A model generated the notes under the pieces. It had not been told where the DNA came from. It was given only the letters and a program-made list of their open reading frames with translations, and made no database searches. The translations under genes were made by a program, and so were the position numbers. Below, piece after piece: positions 1-4,587 of a stretch of 10,046 nucleotides of DNA. This stretch comes from Candidatus Altimarinota bacterium (GTDB lineage Bacteria > Patescibacteriota > Gracilibacteria > UBA4473): the NCBI GenBank assembly GCA_027028725.1, contig JALVIB010000050.1:1-10046 (forward strand). The letters are read 5' to 3'. Numbering within the stretch: position 1 is the first letter of the stretch; each line of letters starts with the position of its first letter.

Positions 1-55
1 ACCCTCTACCTCCCGCGTTCGCGAGGACAAGCTTAGGGAAAGACTAAAAGAATAG
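1..55 (+). CDS. 3' end of an unidentified gene
   Basis: Reading from base 2, an open frame runs 17 codons to TAG at 53-55 and gives PSTSRVREDKLRERLKE. The tail is highly charged and arginine/lysine/glutamate-rich, as in a helical C-terminus; codon use looks like that of the neighbours. Too little remains to assign a family. The segment TCCCGCG at 12-18 resembles the window-wide CGCG motif but departs from it at the next base. The frame could be a chance opening, so confidence is moderate. Confidence 0.45.
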   Translation, partial: PSTSRVREDKLRERLKE

Positions 56-111
56 GGCAGAACTCAATTATTAACTATTAACTTTGGTTCAAGATAACTT
101 GAGAGGATAAA

Positions 112-127
112 AAATCCTGCGAAATTT
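112..127 (+). repeat. CGCG-motif copy, intergenic, one core mismatch
   Basis: AAATCCTGCGAAATTT differs from the consensus AAATCCCGCGAAATTT only by T for C in the core. It ends one base before the -35 box of the first hicB. Confidence 0.7.
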
Positions 128-128
128 T

Positions 129-158
129 TTGACTTATCTCGCTTTGTTTCGCTATATT
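129..158 (+). promoter_or_regulatory. Promoter of hicBA-1, probably leaderless
   Basis: TTGACT at 129-134, an 18-base spacer and TATATT at 153-158 form a good sigma-70-type promoter. Only 7 bases separate the -10 box from the hicB ATG at 166, so transcription would begin at or within a base of the start codon. No ribosome binding site is present. Confidence 0.65.
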
Positions 159-165
159 TTTACTG

Positions 166-372
166 ATGAATATAAAAGTTTCCAAGAATGATGATGGGTT
201 TTTGGCACAGGTTGATTCTGTGCAGGGAGCTTTTGCAGAAGGAGACACCCCCTACGAAGCAATTTATAATTTAATGGATGTTTTGAACCTGATTTCTGAA
301 TATAAAAATCAGAAATTTCCCGCGAAAAAATTTGCTAAACCCATTTCTTTTACCTTACCTGAGTTTGCCTAA
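166..372 (+). CDS. hicB: HicB-family antitoxin (pair 1)
   Basis: A 68-residue protein with the HicB/UPF0150 partial RNase-H-like fold. The hallmark stretch DDGFLAQVDSVQGAFAEGDT lies at about residues 9-28, followed by an amphipathic helix (EAIYNLMDVLNLISEY). The C-terminus is a short tail ending FTLPEFA, without a clear DNA-binding domain. HicB antitoxins bind and block the HicA mRNA interferase and usually repress their own operon. The stop TAA at 370-372 shares its last A with the ATG of hicA (TAATG), so the two are translationally coupled. The usual Gly-Cys in this motif is Gly-Ala here. A CGCG-motif copy is read in frame as FPAK in the linker before the tail. Confidence 0.85.
   Translation: MNIKVSKNDDGFLAQVDSVQGAFAEGDTPYEAIYNLMDVLNLISEYKNQKFPAKKFAKPISFTLPEFA
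315..330 (+). repeat. CGCG-motif copy inside hicB-1
   Basis: ATTTCCCGCGAAAAAA carries the exact 10-base core TCCCGCGAAA. It is read in the frame TTT-CCC-GCG-AAA (FPAK). The same 16 bases recur at 2389-2404 in another frame. Confidence 0.8.
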
Positions 373-593
373 TGCCTTCATATACTTATCGAAAATTGAT
401 AAAAAAGTTGAAAAAATTAGGTTTTAGAAAATATCGCCAAGGAAAAGGTTCACATGTTTTATGGGTACGAGATGAGGACGGGATTGTCGTTCCGGTGCCT
501 TTTCACGCCAGCAAGGATATTCGTTCAGGGACTTTGCGTGCGATTTGTAAAGAAATTGGATTGAAAAATGTGCAAGAACTAGATGAGATTTGA
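372..593 (+). CDS. hicA: HicA-family mRNA interferase toxin (pair 1)
   Basis: A 73-residue protein of the HicA/YcfA family, a small double-stranded-RNA-binding-like fold that cleaves mRNA. Visible family features are the N-terminal helix (RKLIKKLKKLGF), the catalytic-histidine motif GKGSHVLW with His28, the strand VVPVPFHASKDI and the C-terminal helix SGTLRAICKEIGL, which gives a full-length domain. It overlaps hicB by one base and has no separate promoter. The order antitoxin then toxin matches many HicBA loci, though the E. coli operon has the reverse order. The stop TGA is followed at once by a CGCG-motif copy. Confidence 0.9.
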   Translation: MPSYTYRKLIKKLKKLGFRKYRQGKGSHVLWVRDEDGIVVPVPFHASKDIRSGTLRAICKEIGLKNVQELDEI

Positions 594-609
594 AAATTTC
601 GCGGGATTT
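594..609 (-). repeat. CGCG-motif copy, intergenic, perfect
   Basis: AAATTTCGCGGGATTT matches all 16 positions on the minus strand. It begins immediately after the hicA-1 stop codon and lies 14 bases upstream of the dnaN -35 box. Confidence 0.85.
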
Positions 610-623
610 TCTTTACGAAAATT

Positions 624-653
624 TTGACTTCATCATCTCTATTCATTTAGAAT
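624..653 (+). promoter_or_regulatory. Promoter of dnaN, probably leaderless
   Basis: TTGACT at 624-629, an 18-base spacer and TAGAAT at 648-653. The ATG at 661 begins after a 7-base gap, the same distance as at both hicB genes; the ATG at 658 would leave only 4 bases. This favours 661 as the true start and a leaderless transcript. Confidence 0.65.
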
Positions 654-660
654 TTACATG

Positions 661-1764
661 ATGAAAATTAATATTAGCCAGTTCGATTTATTAGAAAGCT
701 TGAAAATAGTTTCCAGAGCGGTTTCTGGGGCGAATACTTTGCCAGTTTTGGGTAACATCTTAATCAAAGCCGAAGGCAAAAAAGTTTACTTTGCCGCAAC
801 AAATTTAGAGCTTTCGATTACGACTTCTAGCGAAGCAACTATCAAAAACGAAGGAGCAATCACAGTTCCCGCGAAAATTTTGACTTCTTATACTTCACTC
901 CTCAAAAAAGACGAAGATGTGGAATTATCTGTTTCCGACGGGACAACTTTGGAAGTTAAATCAAAAACTTCGCGAACTAAAATTAAAGGAATTTCCGCGG
1001 ACGAATTTCCGTCAATTACAACCGTTGATGCGGGGACAAAACTAGATTTAGATGCCAAAGATTTTCGTGAATCTGTTCACAAAGTAGCTTTTGCGGCGCA
1101 AGAAAATTCTTCTCGCCCAATTCTCGCGGGAGTTTATTTCGCCACAGATAAAGACCAGTTAACAATGGCAGCGACTGATTCTTACCGATTATCTGAAAAA
1201 GTTTTGAAACTAGGTGGGGAAGTCGCGAAAACAACTTGTGTAATTCCAGTGCGGGCGGTTTCCGAGGCGGATCGTCTGGCGAGCGCTGGCGAAAAAGTAA
1301 GTATCACAATTTCTGAAAATCAAGTGATGTTTACGGTTGGAAATACAAAATTAACTTCTCGTTTGATTGACGGGCAGTTTCCGGATTACAAACAAATTAT
1401 TCCGAAAAGTGCTTTGACCAAAATTGAAATTCCGAAGGATGAATTTGAATTGGCTGTTCGCAGAGTGTCAATTTTCGCGCGACAAAACAATCAACACATG
1501 AAATTGGAAGTTCAAGGTGATGGTAATTTACTTGTTTCAACCGATGCTACTGAAATAGGGGAAGACAAAACTACAATTCCTGTCAAAGTTGACGGAAGTT
1601 CCAATGCCATCGCTTTGAATGCTGACTATGTCCTAGATGTTTTGGGATCATTGGCAAGCGAAGAAGCAATTGTAATGGAATTAGATAGCAAGATGTCACC
1701 AGCAGTGATCAAAGGAGCAAAAACAAAAGATTTTGTTCACTTGATTATGCCGTTGAAGATGTAG
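661..1764 (+). CDS. dnaN: DNA polymerase III beta subunit (sliding clamp)
   Basis: A 367-residue protein of normal length for the bacterial beta clamp, which dimerises as a ring around DNA and holds the replicative polymerase. Three repeated clamp domains can be followed at about residues 1-120, 128-245 and 250-367. Family landmarks are LPVLGNILI near residue 27, SRPILAGVYF at 151-160 (domain 2 start, usually RPILTGV), ATDSYRLS and SRLIDGQFPDY in domain 2, and the C-terminal MPLKM, which corresponds to the conserved MPMRL-type tail near the protein-binding pocket. An ATG at 658 would add one residue, but promoter spacing favours 661. The usual neighbours dnaA and recF are absent; a toxin-antitoxin pair lies upstream and small unknown genes downstream. 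No terminator hairpin is evident after the stop. Confidence 0.96.
   Translation: MKINISQFDLLESLKIVSRAVSGANTLPVLGNILIKAEGKKVYFAATNLELSITTSSEATIKNEGAITVPAKILTSYTSLLKKDEDVELSVSDGTTLEVKSKTSRTKIKGISADEFPSITTVDAGTKLDLDAKDFRESVHKVAFAAQENSSRPILAGVYFATDKDQLTMAATDSYRLSEKVLKLGGEVAKTTCVIPVRAVSEADRLASAGEKVSITISENQVMFTVGNTKLTSRLIDGQFPDYKQIIPKSALTKIEIPKDEFELAVRRVSIFARQNNQHMKLEVQGDGNLLVSTDATEIGEDKTTIPVKVDGSSNAIALNADYVLDVLGSLASEEAIVMELDSKMSPAVIKGAKTKDFVHLIMPLKM
864..879 (+). repeat. CGCG-motif copy inside dnaN
   Basis: AGTTCCCGCGAAAATT has the exact 10-base core and continues into TTTTGAC. It is read as VPAK (residues 69-72), in the first clamp domain. Confidence 0.75.
1119..1134 (-). repeat. Weak CGCG-motif copy inside dnaN
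   Basis: AATTCTCGCGGGAGTT holds the exact 8-base core TCGCGGGA but poorer flanks. It encodes the conserved RPILAGV segment, so it may be coincidental with protein constraint. Confidence 0.45.
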
Positions 1765-1783
1765 TTAGAAACTTATTAGGGGA

Positions 1784-1799
1784 TTTTTTCGCGGGATTT
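1784..1799 (-). repeat. CGCG-motif copy, intergenic
   Basis: TTTTTTCGCGGGATTT, with an exact 10-base core, lies 20 bases after the dnaN stop and 10 bases upstream of the next -35 box. The identical 16 bases occur twice inside maf. Confidence 0.8.
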
Positions 1800-1809
1800 T
1801 ACTTTATAA

Positions 1810-1838
1810 TTGATTTTATAGGTTTTTTGAGGTATAAT
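1810..1838 (+). promoter_or_regulatory. Promoter of the 1863-2700 gene pair
   Basis: TTGATT at 1810-1815, a 17-base spacer and a perfect TATAAT at 1833-1838. The expected start site near 1845 leaves a leader of about 18 bases (ending AAACAATCTG) without a Shine-Dalgarno sequence. Confidence 0.65.
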
Positions 1839-1862
1839 TCTCAGATTATTTAAAACAATCTG

Positions 1863-2432
1863 ATGAGCTTTGATAATTCTACCGCGAAAAATATGGAGGT
1901 TTATAAGCCTTCTTTTGATCGTGATCAGGAAGATTTAAAATCCCGCGAAAATTTAATTCAAAACGAAAAGCTTCCTAGAATTGATACAAATGAAAGTTTG
2001 GAAGAAGCTTTCGATAAAATCGAAAAAGCAGCTCAAAAAAATTTAGATGAAGCCAGATCAATGGCAGAAGCATTTTTATTGAAAAAAAAATATTTTGGAA
2101 AAGTCGCGGGGATTAAGCCGGAAATGTTGAATTTTTTAATTGAGGAAGCGGAGAAATTATTTGAAAATTATTTTTCAGCTTTAGAGGCCGCTAATAAGCT
2201 TATGAAAGAGAAATTACAAAAAGAATTAGAAAGAGATAAGAAGTTAAACAATGCCAATACGCGTGAAGAATTTGAAGAAATAAACAAAATGGGAAACTTT
2301 GAAATAAATTTAATTACTCAAAGTTATCAGAGAATGTCAGAACTATATCATCTTGCTGAACAAAAAATAGAAGAACTTTTTCGTGAATATTTCCCGCGAA
2401 AAAATAAGGTTGCCCTAAATACAAATAATTAA
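1863..2432 (+). CDS. Hypothetical helical/coiled-coil protein, 189 aa
   Basis: I do not recognise a family. The protein is strongly charged and almost wholly helical in appearance. A polar N-terminal 40 residues is followed by long amphipathic helices at about 44-85 (SLEEAFDKIEKAAQKNLDEA), 92-128 (FLIEEAEKLFENYFSALEAA) and 145-175 (ITQSYQRMSELYHLAEQKIE). There is no signal peptide, membrane segment or cysteine pair, so a soluble cytoplasmic structural or adaptor role is possible but not shown. ATG at 1863 is the first start after the promoter. The next gene follows 16 bases after the stop, which suggests co-transcription. Two CGCG-motif copies are translated in different frames, as KSREN (26-30) and as FPRK near the C-terminus. 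Confidence 0.75.
   Translation: MSFDNSTAKNMEVYKPSFDRDQEDLKSRENLIQNEKLPRIDTNESLEEAFDKIEKAAQKNLDEARSMAEAFLLKKKYFGKVAGIKPEMLNFLIEEAEKLFENYFSALEAANKLMKEKLQKELERDKKLNNANTREEFEEINKMGNFEINLITQSYQRMSELYHLAEQKIEELFREYFPRKNKVALNTNN
1938..1953 (+). repeat. CGCG-motif copy inside the 1863-2432 gene
   Basis: AAATCCCGCGAAAATT, with one flank difference. Frame AAA-TCC-CGC-GAA gives KSRE. Confidence 0.85.
2389..2404 (+). repeat. CGCG-motif copy at the 3' end of the 1863-2432 gene
   Basis: ATTTCCCGCGAAAAAA is identical over 16 bases to the copy in hicB-1 but is read in another frame, TTC-CCG-CGA-AAA (FPRK). Confidence 0.8.
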
Positions 2433-2448
2433 CTAGCCGCTTAAAAAA

Positions 2449-2700
2449 ATGACTAAAACAAATCAACAGACTCAGAAAATTTTCCAAGACTTTCATCAAA
2501 CAATGAATGACGAACAGGCGAAATTAAAAAAGGGATTAAATCATTTAGTTCGGAAATCTGCCATAGAAGCAGAAAAGTTGATGAAAATCCGAGAAAAAGA
2601 AGAATTGAAAAAAATAGAAGAGGATTTGGCTAAAACAGAAACACCGAAAGAAGAAAAACCAAAATCTCGCGGGATTTTTTCTTTTTTTCGAAAATCCTAA
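2449..2700 (+). CDS. Hypothetical small charged coiled-coil protein, 83 aa
   Basis: No family recognised. Residues 1-60 look like one continuous helix with heptad-like hydrophobic spacing (IFQDFHQTM, GLNHLV, EAEKLMKIREKEELKKIEED). A lysine/proline/glutamate linker follows, and then a basic-aromatic tail, GIFSFFRKS. That tail is created by a CGCG-motif copy and its T-rich continuation and may be a late addition. There is no ribosome binding site before the ATG (CTTAAAAAA). It probably shares the transcript of the preceding gene, 16 bases upstream, and may work with it, as both are helical and of similar composition. Confidence 0.7.
   Translation: MTKTNQQTQKIFQDFHQTMNDEQAKLKKGLNHLVRKSAIEAEKLMKIREKEELKKIEEDLAKTETPKEEKPKSRGIFSFFRKS
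2662..2677 (-). repeat. CGCG-motif copy at the 3' end of the 83-aa gene
   Basis: AAATCTCGCGGGATTT has one flank difference. It is translated KSRGIF. Together with 2678-2700 it forms a 39-base block that matches 3332-3370 at about 33 positions. Confidence 0.8.
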
Positions 2701-2748
2701 ATTGACGTGTTATTTAGAGTGTCGTTAGATTTTTGTTTAGAGTTTTGC

Positions 2749-2764
2749 AAAATTCGCGGGATTT
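2749..2764 (-). repeat. CGCG-motif copy, intergenic
   Basis: AAAATTCGCGGGATTT, one difference from consensus, 4 bases upstream of the -35 box of the next gene. Confidence 0.8.
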
Positions 2765-2768
2765 AGAT

Positions 2769-2796
2769 TTGACATTTTTTGTTTTATTTTTATTTT
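2769..2796 (+). promoter_or_regulatory. Promoter of the 2821-3315 gene
   Basis: A perfect TTGACA at 2769-2774, a 16-base spacer and TATTTT at 2791-2796. The start site would be near 2803, inside any longer reading from 2779, so translation should begin at ATG 2821. The rest of the gap 2701-2768 shows nothing beyond the motif copy. Confidence 0.5.
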
Positions 2797-2820
2797 GTGG
2801 TTAGTTTTAACTTAATTCAA

Positions 2821-3315
2821 ATGTCAAAAGAGAGAATGTATTCAAATCAACATGATGTAGAAGATTTTTTAGACTATATTCCAGAAACATCTGAAAAATG
2901 CAGAATAAACAAATTTATTGAGTCACTGGAAGGACTTGAGCCTGATAAAGCTTTGGCTAGAGTCAATAGGTATGTAAAATTCTGGATAAAAAAAGGAGTT
3001 TTAGCTAAACAAAATCAGGAAGAATTTTCTAAGATGATAGAGGATTACGATGAGGAGTATGGGGATGGCTCTTTTTTGGAAAATTATAAAACAGGAAAGT
3101 TTGTCGGTGAAGGATACGATTTTATTGAAGGGGGAGATGGTCCTTATTTTAAAGTTGCTGCATTGAAAATTAGCGATAAATTTGATGTTCCGGAAACGAA
3201 TGATAAAGAATTGTTTAAGAGTTTATTTTTAGGTGCAATTCAGATTTTATTGCAGGATTTCTACTTTCGATACGAAAATAAAATTCGAAAGACAATAGAA
3301 AATTCTGATGAATAA
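2821..3315 (+). CDS. Hypothetical acidic protein, 164 aa
   Basis: No family recognised. The frame is open from 2779, but the promoter places the transcript start after that, so ATG 2821 (MSKERMYSNQHDVEDF) is chosen; ATG 2836 is an alternative. The protein is acidic and soluble. An N-terminal helical half contains SLEGLEPDKALARVNRYVKFWI at about 34-55 and is followed by a glycine/acid-rich middle, GKFVGEGYDFIEGGDGPYF (about 98-116). A C-terminal helix, ELFKSLFLGAIQILLQDFYF (about 131-150), is hydrophobic on one face but too polar overall for a clear membrane span. It is one of the few longer genes with no CGCG-motif copy inside it. It is convergent with maf. Confidence 0.75.
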   Translation: MSKERMYSNQHDVEDFLDYIPETSEKCRINKFIESLEGLEPDKALARVNRYVKFWIKKGVLAKQNQEEFSKMIEDYDEEYGDGSFLENYKTGKFVGEGYDFIEGGDGPYFKVAALKISDKFDVPETNDKELFKSLFLGAIQILLQDFYFRYENKIRKTIENSDE

Positions 3316-3331
3316 AATAAGGCTTTCTATG

Positions 3332-3347
3332 AAATCCCGCGAATTTT
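3332..3347 (+). repeat. CGCG-motif copy between convergent genes
   Basis: AAATCCCGCGAATTTT, in the 32-base gap between the 164-aa gene and maf. It ends one base before the maf stop codon. Confidence 0.8.
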
Positions 3348-4010
3348 TTACTTTTTTTCGAAAATCTTAATCGGCGGTTTGCCGAGAGTTTCGGAAATCA
3401 TTTGATTCATCTTTAAGACAGGCACACCAAGAATATTGTTCCAGTCTCCCGCGATTTTTTCTATTAAAAATATGCAAGGTCCTTCCACGGCAATCCCGCC
3501 GGCTTTTCCTTGCCAGCTGTTATAGCTCAAAAAATCACGGATTTGGCAGTTTGTTGTTTCTTTTTTGAAATGAATGTAGGAAACTTCGAAATCAGTTACT
3601 TGGAAAGTTTTTTCGCGGGATTTTCCGACAATAGAAATCCCTGAATAAAGACCAATTCGTTGTCCGCGATATTTTTGAAAAGTTTCCAGAGCCTCTTTTT
3701 TAGTTTTTAATTTTCCTAAAATTTCGCCATTTAGTTCTACCAAAGAATCAAATCCCAAAACTATGAAATCGTTTTTTTGTTCAAATTTTTTGTACACAGA
3801 TTTAGCTTTTTCTTCCGCCAGGTATTGGACGAGTTCAGCTATTTTTTCGCGGGATTTTGCCCTCACCCCAGCCCTCTCCCCGAGGGAGAGAGAGCTTAAA
3901 TGAGGCGGGGTTTGTTCGTCAAAATCTGATGGAATTACTTCAAACTTTATTCCTAAATTTTCAAATATTTTTCGGCGAGTAGGGGAGGCGGAAGCGAGAA
4001 TTGTACGCAT
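3348..4010 (-). CDS. maf: Maf-family nucleotide pyrophosphatase
   Basis: Maf proteins are house-cleaning nucleotide pyrophosphatases that hydrolyse non-canonical or modified NTPs and are linked to septum inhibition. The N-terminal motif ASASPTRRKIFENLGI (6-21), GFDSLV (86-91, with the catalytic-position Asp88; usually GADT) and the C-terminal GKAGGIAVEGPCIF (168-181) with GDWNNILGVPV (188-198) identify it. At 220 residues it is longer than the usual 190 or so. The excess is residues about 34-60, where a REP-like hairpin element and an adjoining CGCG-motif copy are translated in frame as GERAGVRAKSREK. Two further motif copies are read as GKSREK (129-134) and KIAGD (185-189). The insertion replaces a loop, so activity may be kept. 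ATG 4010 lies 8 bases after the relE-like stop, so it is probably co-transcribed with that toxin pair. Confidence 0.9.
   Translation of the reverse strand: MRTILASASPTRRKIFENLGIKFEVIPSDFDEQTPPHLSSLSLGERAGVRAKSREKIAELVQYLAEEKAKSVYKKFEQKNDFIVLGFDSLVELNGEILGKLKTKKEALETFQKYRGQRIGLYSGISIVGKSREKTFQVTDFEVSYIHFKKETTNCQIRDFLSYNSWQGKAGGIAVEGPCIFLIEKIAGDWNNILGVPVLKMNQMISETLGKPPIKIFEKK
3444..3459 (+). repeat. CGCG-motif copy inside maf
   Basis: GTCTCCCGCGATTTTT has the exact 8-base core with weaker flanks. On the maf strand it reads AAA-ATC-GCG-GGA-GAC (KIAGD). Confidence 0.65.
3608..3623 (-). repeat. CGCG-motif copy inside maf
   Basis: TTTTTTCGCGGGATTT on the plus strand; the maf strand reads AAA-TCC-CGC-GAA (KSRE, about 130-133). 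Confidence 0.8.
3842..3857 (-). repeat. CGCG-motif copy inside maf, abutting a REP-like element
   Basis: TTTTTTCGCGGGATTT, identical to the copy at 3608-3623 and in the same maf frame (KSRE, 52-55). The hairpin element at 3860-3893 begins 2 bases away. Confidence 0.85.
3860..3893. repeat. REP-like C/G-rich hairpin element inserted in maf
   Basis: CCCTCACCCCAGCC is followed by a perfect 7-bp stem, CTCTCCC (3874-3880) and GGGAGAG (3884-3890), with a CGA loop. On the maf strand it is translated as LSLGERAGVR. From memory, near-identical peptides of the LGERAGVR type recur in unrelated proteins of many bacteria where such repeats lie inside genes. Confidence 0.8.
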
Positions 4011-4018
4011 TCGAAAAA

Positions 4019-4279
4019 TTATTTATAAACATCATGATCGCCAATTCCTAAAAGGACTGCTTGATCGTCTTTTTCATACTTAAAAATAATTCGGTATTGA
4101 TAGTTTACCGAAAAACTGAATTTTCCCGCGAGTTTTCCTTTTAGTTTATGTGTTTTTAGAAAAGAGTGTTGGGGGTCTTTTGAAAATAGTTCTATTTTTT
4201 CTTTTACTTCTTCGATTAATTCTGAAGGAAGTTTTTTTAAACTTCGCAAAAAAGATGGTTTATATAGGATTTTAGGCAT
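4019..4279 (-). CDS. relE: RelE/ParE-superfamily toxin
   Basis: An 86-residue protein with the layout of RelE/StbE mRNA interferases. It has an N-terminal strand and helix pair (MPKILYKPSFLRSLKKLP, then EEVKEKIELFSKDP), the hallmark HKLKGKLAGKFSFSVNYQYRIIFKYE (about 44-69) and the C-terminal strand LLGIGDHDVYK. Such toxins cut mRNA on the ribosome; the Arg in YQYRI and the terminal Tyr are at positions normally important for activity. The ATG shares its A with the TAA of the upstream antitoxin (TAATG). A CGCG-motif copy is read as KLAGK within the hallmark segment, where relatives commonly have KLKG or similar. maf follows 8 bases later. ParE-type gyrase poisoning cannot be excluded from sequence alone. 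Confidence 0.85.
   Translation of the reverse strand: MPKILYKPSFLRSLKKLPSELIEEVKEKIELFSKDPQHSFLKTHKLKGKLAGKFSFSVNYQYRIIFKYEKDDQAVLLGIGDHDVYK
4121..4136 (+). repeat. CGCG-motif copy inside relE
   Basis: TTTTCCCGCGAGTTTT holds the exact 8-base core. On the gene strand it reads AAA-CTC-GCG-GGA-AAA (KLAGK). Confidence 0.7.
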
Positions 4280-4485
4280 TATATTTTTTCTAATAAGTCA
4301 TCTAAATCTCCAGACAAACTTGGTTCAGATTCTGCTTTTAAAATTGCTTCAACTGCCAGTTCTTCCAGATACTTTTTCATAGATTGGCGTCCAAATTCTG
4401 CGATATTTGGAAAAACTCCTTGGGCAACAAGGTGTTTAATTTTTTTCGCGACATTGTCATCTACCGGAATAGAAAATGTTGTCAT
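4279..4485 (-). CDS. relB: Ribbon-helix-helix-type antitoxin of the RelE-like toxin
   Basis: A 68-residue protein. The N-terminal strand TTFSIPVD followed by NVAKKIKHLVAQGVFPNIAEFGRQSMKKYLEEL fits a ribbon-helix-helix DNA-binding domain as found in many antitoxins. The acidic C-terminus (SEPSLSGDLDDLLEKI) would wrap the toxin. The frame stays open to a TTG at 4542, but that codon lies in the -35 box and the promoter spans 4514-4542, so ATG 4485 (MTTFSIPV) is the start. It is coupled to the toxin by a one-base stop/start overlap. A 12-bp palindrome near the transcription start is a candidate for autorepression. The symbol denotes the family role, not orthology to E. coli RelB. Confidence 0.8.
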   Translation of the reverse strand: MTTFSIPVDDNVAKKIKHLVAQGVFPNIAEFGRQSMKKYLEELAVEAILKAESEPSLSGDLDDLLEKI

Positions 4486-4502
4486 CTTTAAATATATTAA
4501 AT

Positions 4503-4514
4503 TTTCATATGAAA
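4503..4514. promoter_or_regulatory. Palindromic operator candidate of the antitoxin-toxin-maf operon
   Basis: TTTCATATGAAA is a perfect 12-bp palindrome. It touches the -10 box and covers the expected transcription start (about 4507, minus strand). A ribbon-helix-helix dimer bound here would block transcription. That this antitoxin binds it is inference. Confidence 0.5.
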
Positions 4515-4542
4515 TTATAATATTTATTTTTTTAATAAGCAA
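4514..4542 (-). promoter_or_regulatory. Promoter of relB-relE-maf
   Basis: On the minus strand, TTGCTT (4537-4542), a 17-base spacer and a perfect TATAAT (4514-4519). The leader is about 20 bases to ATG 4485 and holds no Shine-Dalgarno sequence. Confidence 0.65.
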
Positions 4543-4557
4543 ATTTTCGCGGGATTT
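4542..4557 (-). repeat. CGCG-motif copy upstream of the relB promoter
   Basis: AATTTTCGCGGGATTT, one difference from consensus. It overlaps the outer edge of the -35 box by one base, in the gap between uppP and the antitoxin. Confidence 0.8.
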
Positions 4558-4587
4558 TTTATATTTCTAGGGGGAGGAGATGTTTTT

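Noticed and set aside
1..55. End of a sigma factor or an RNA gene (RNase P, tmRNA)
   Set aside because: The words PST-SR recall a sigma-70 C-terminus and the bases briefly suggested an RNA 3' end, but no family motif could be aligned with either.
594..611. CGCG-motif copies as rho-independent terminators (A-rich arm, CGCG, T-rich arm)
   Set aside because: The only pairing is a weak A/T stem around a GC-rich loop, copies occur in the middle of genes, and real hairpin terminators are present separately at 5986 and 8339.
4486..4542. TTG 4542 as start of the RelE-partner antitoxin
   Set aside because: The codon lies in the -35 box; the extension MLIKKINIIISYENLIYLK merely translates the promoter region.
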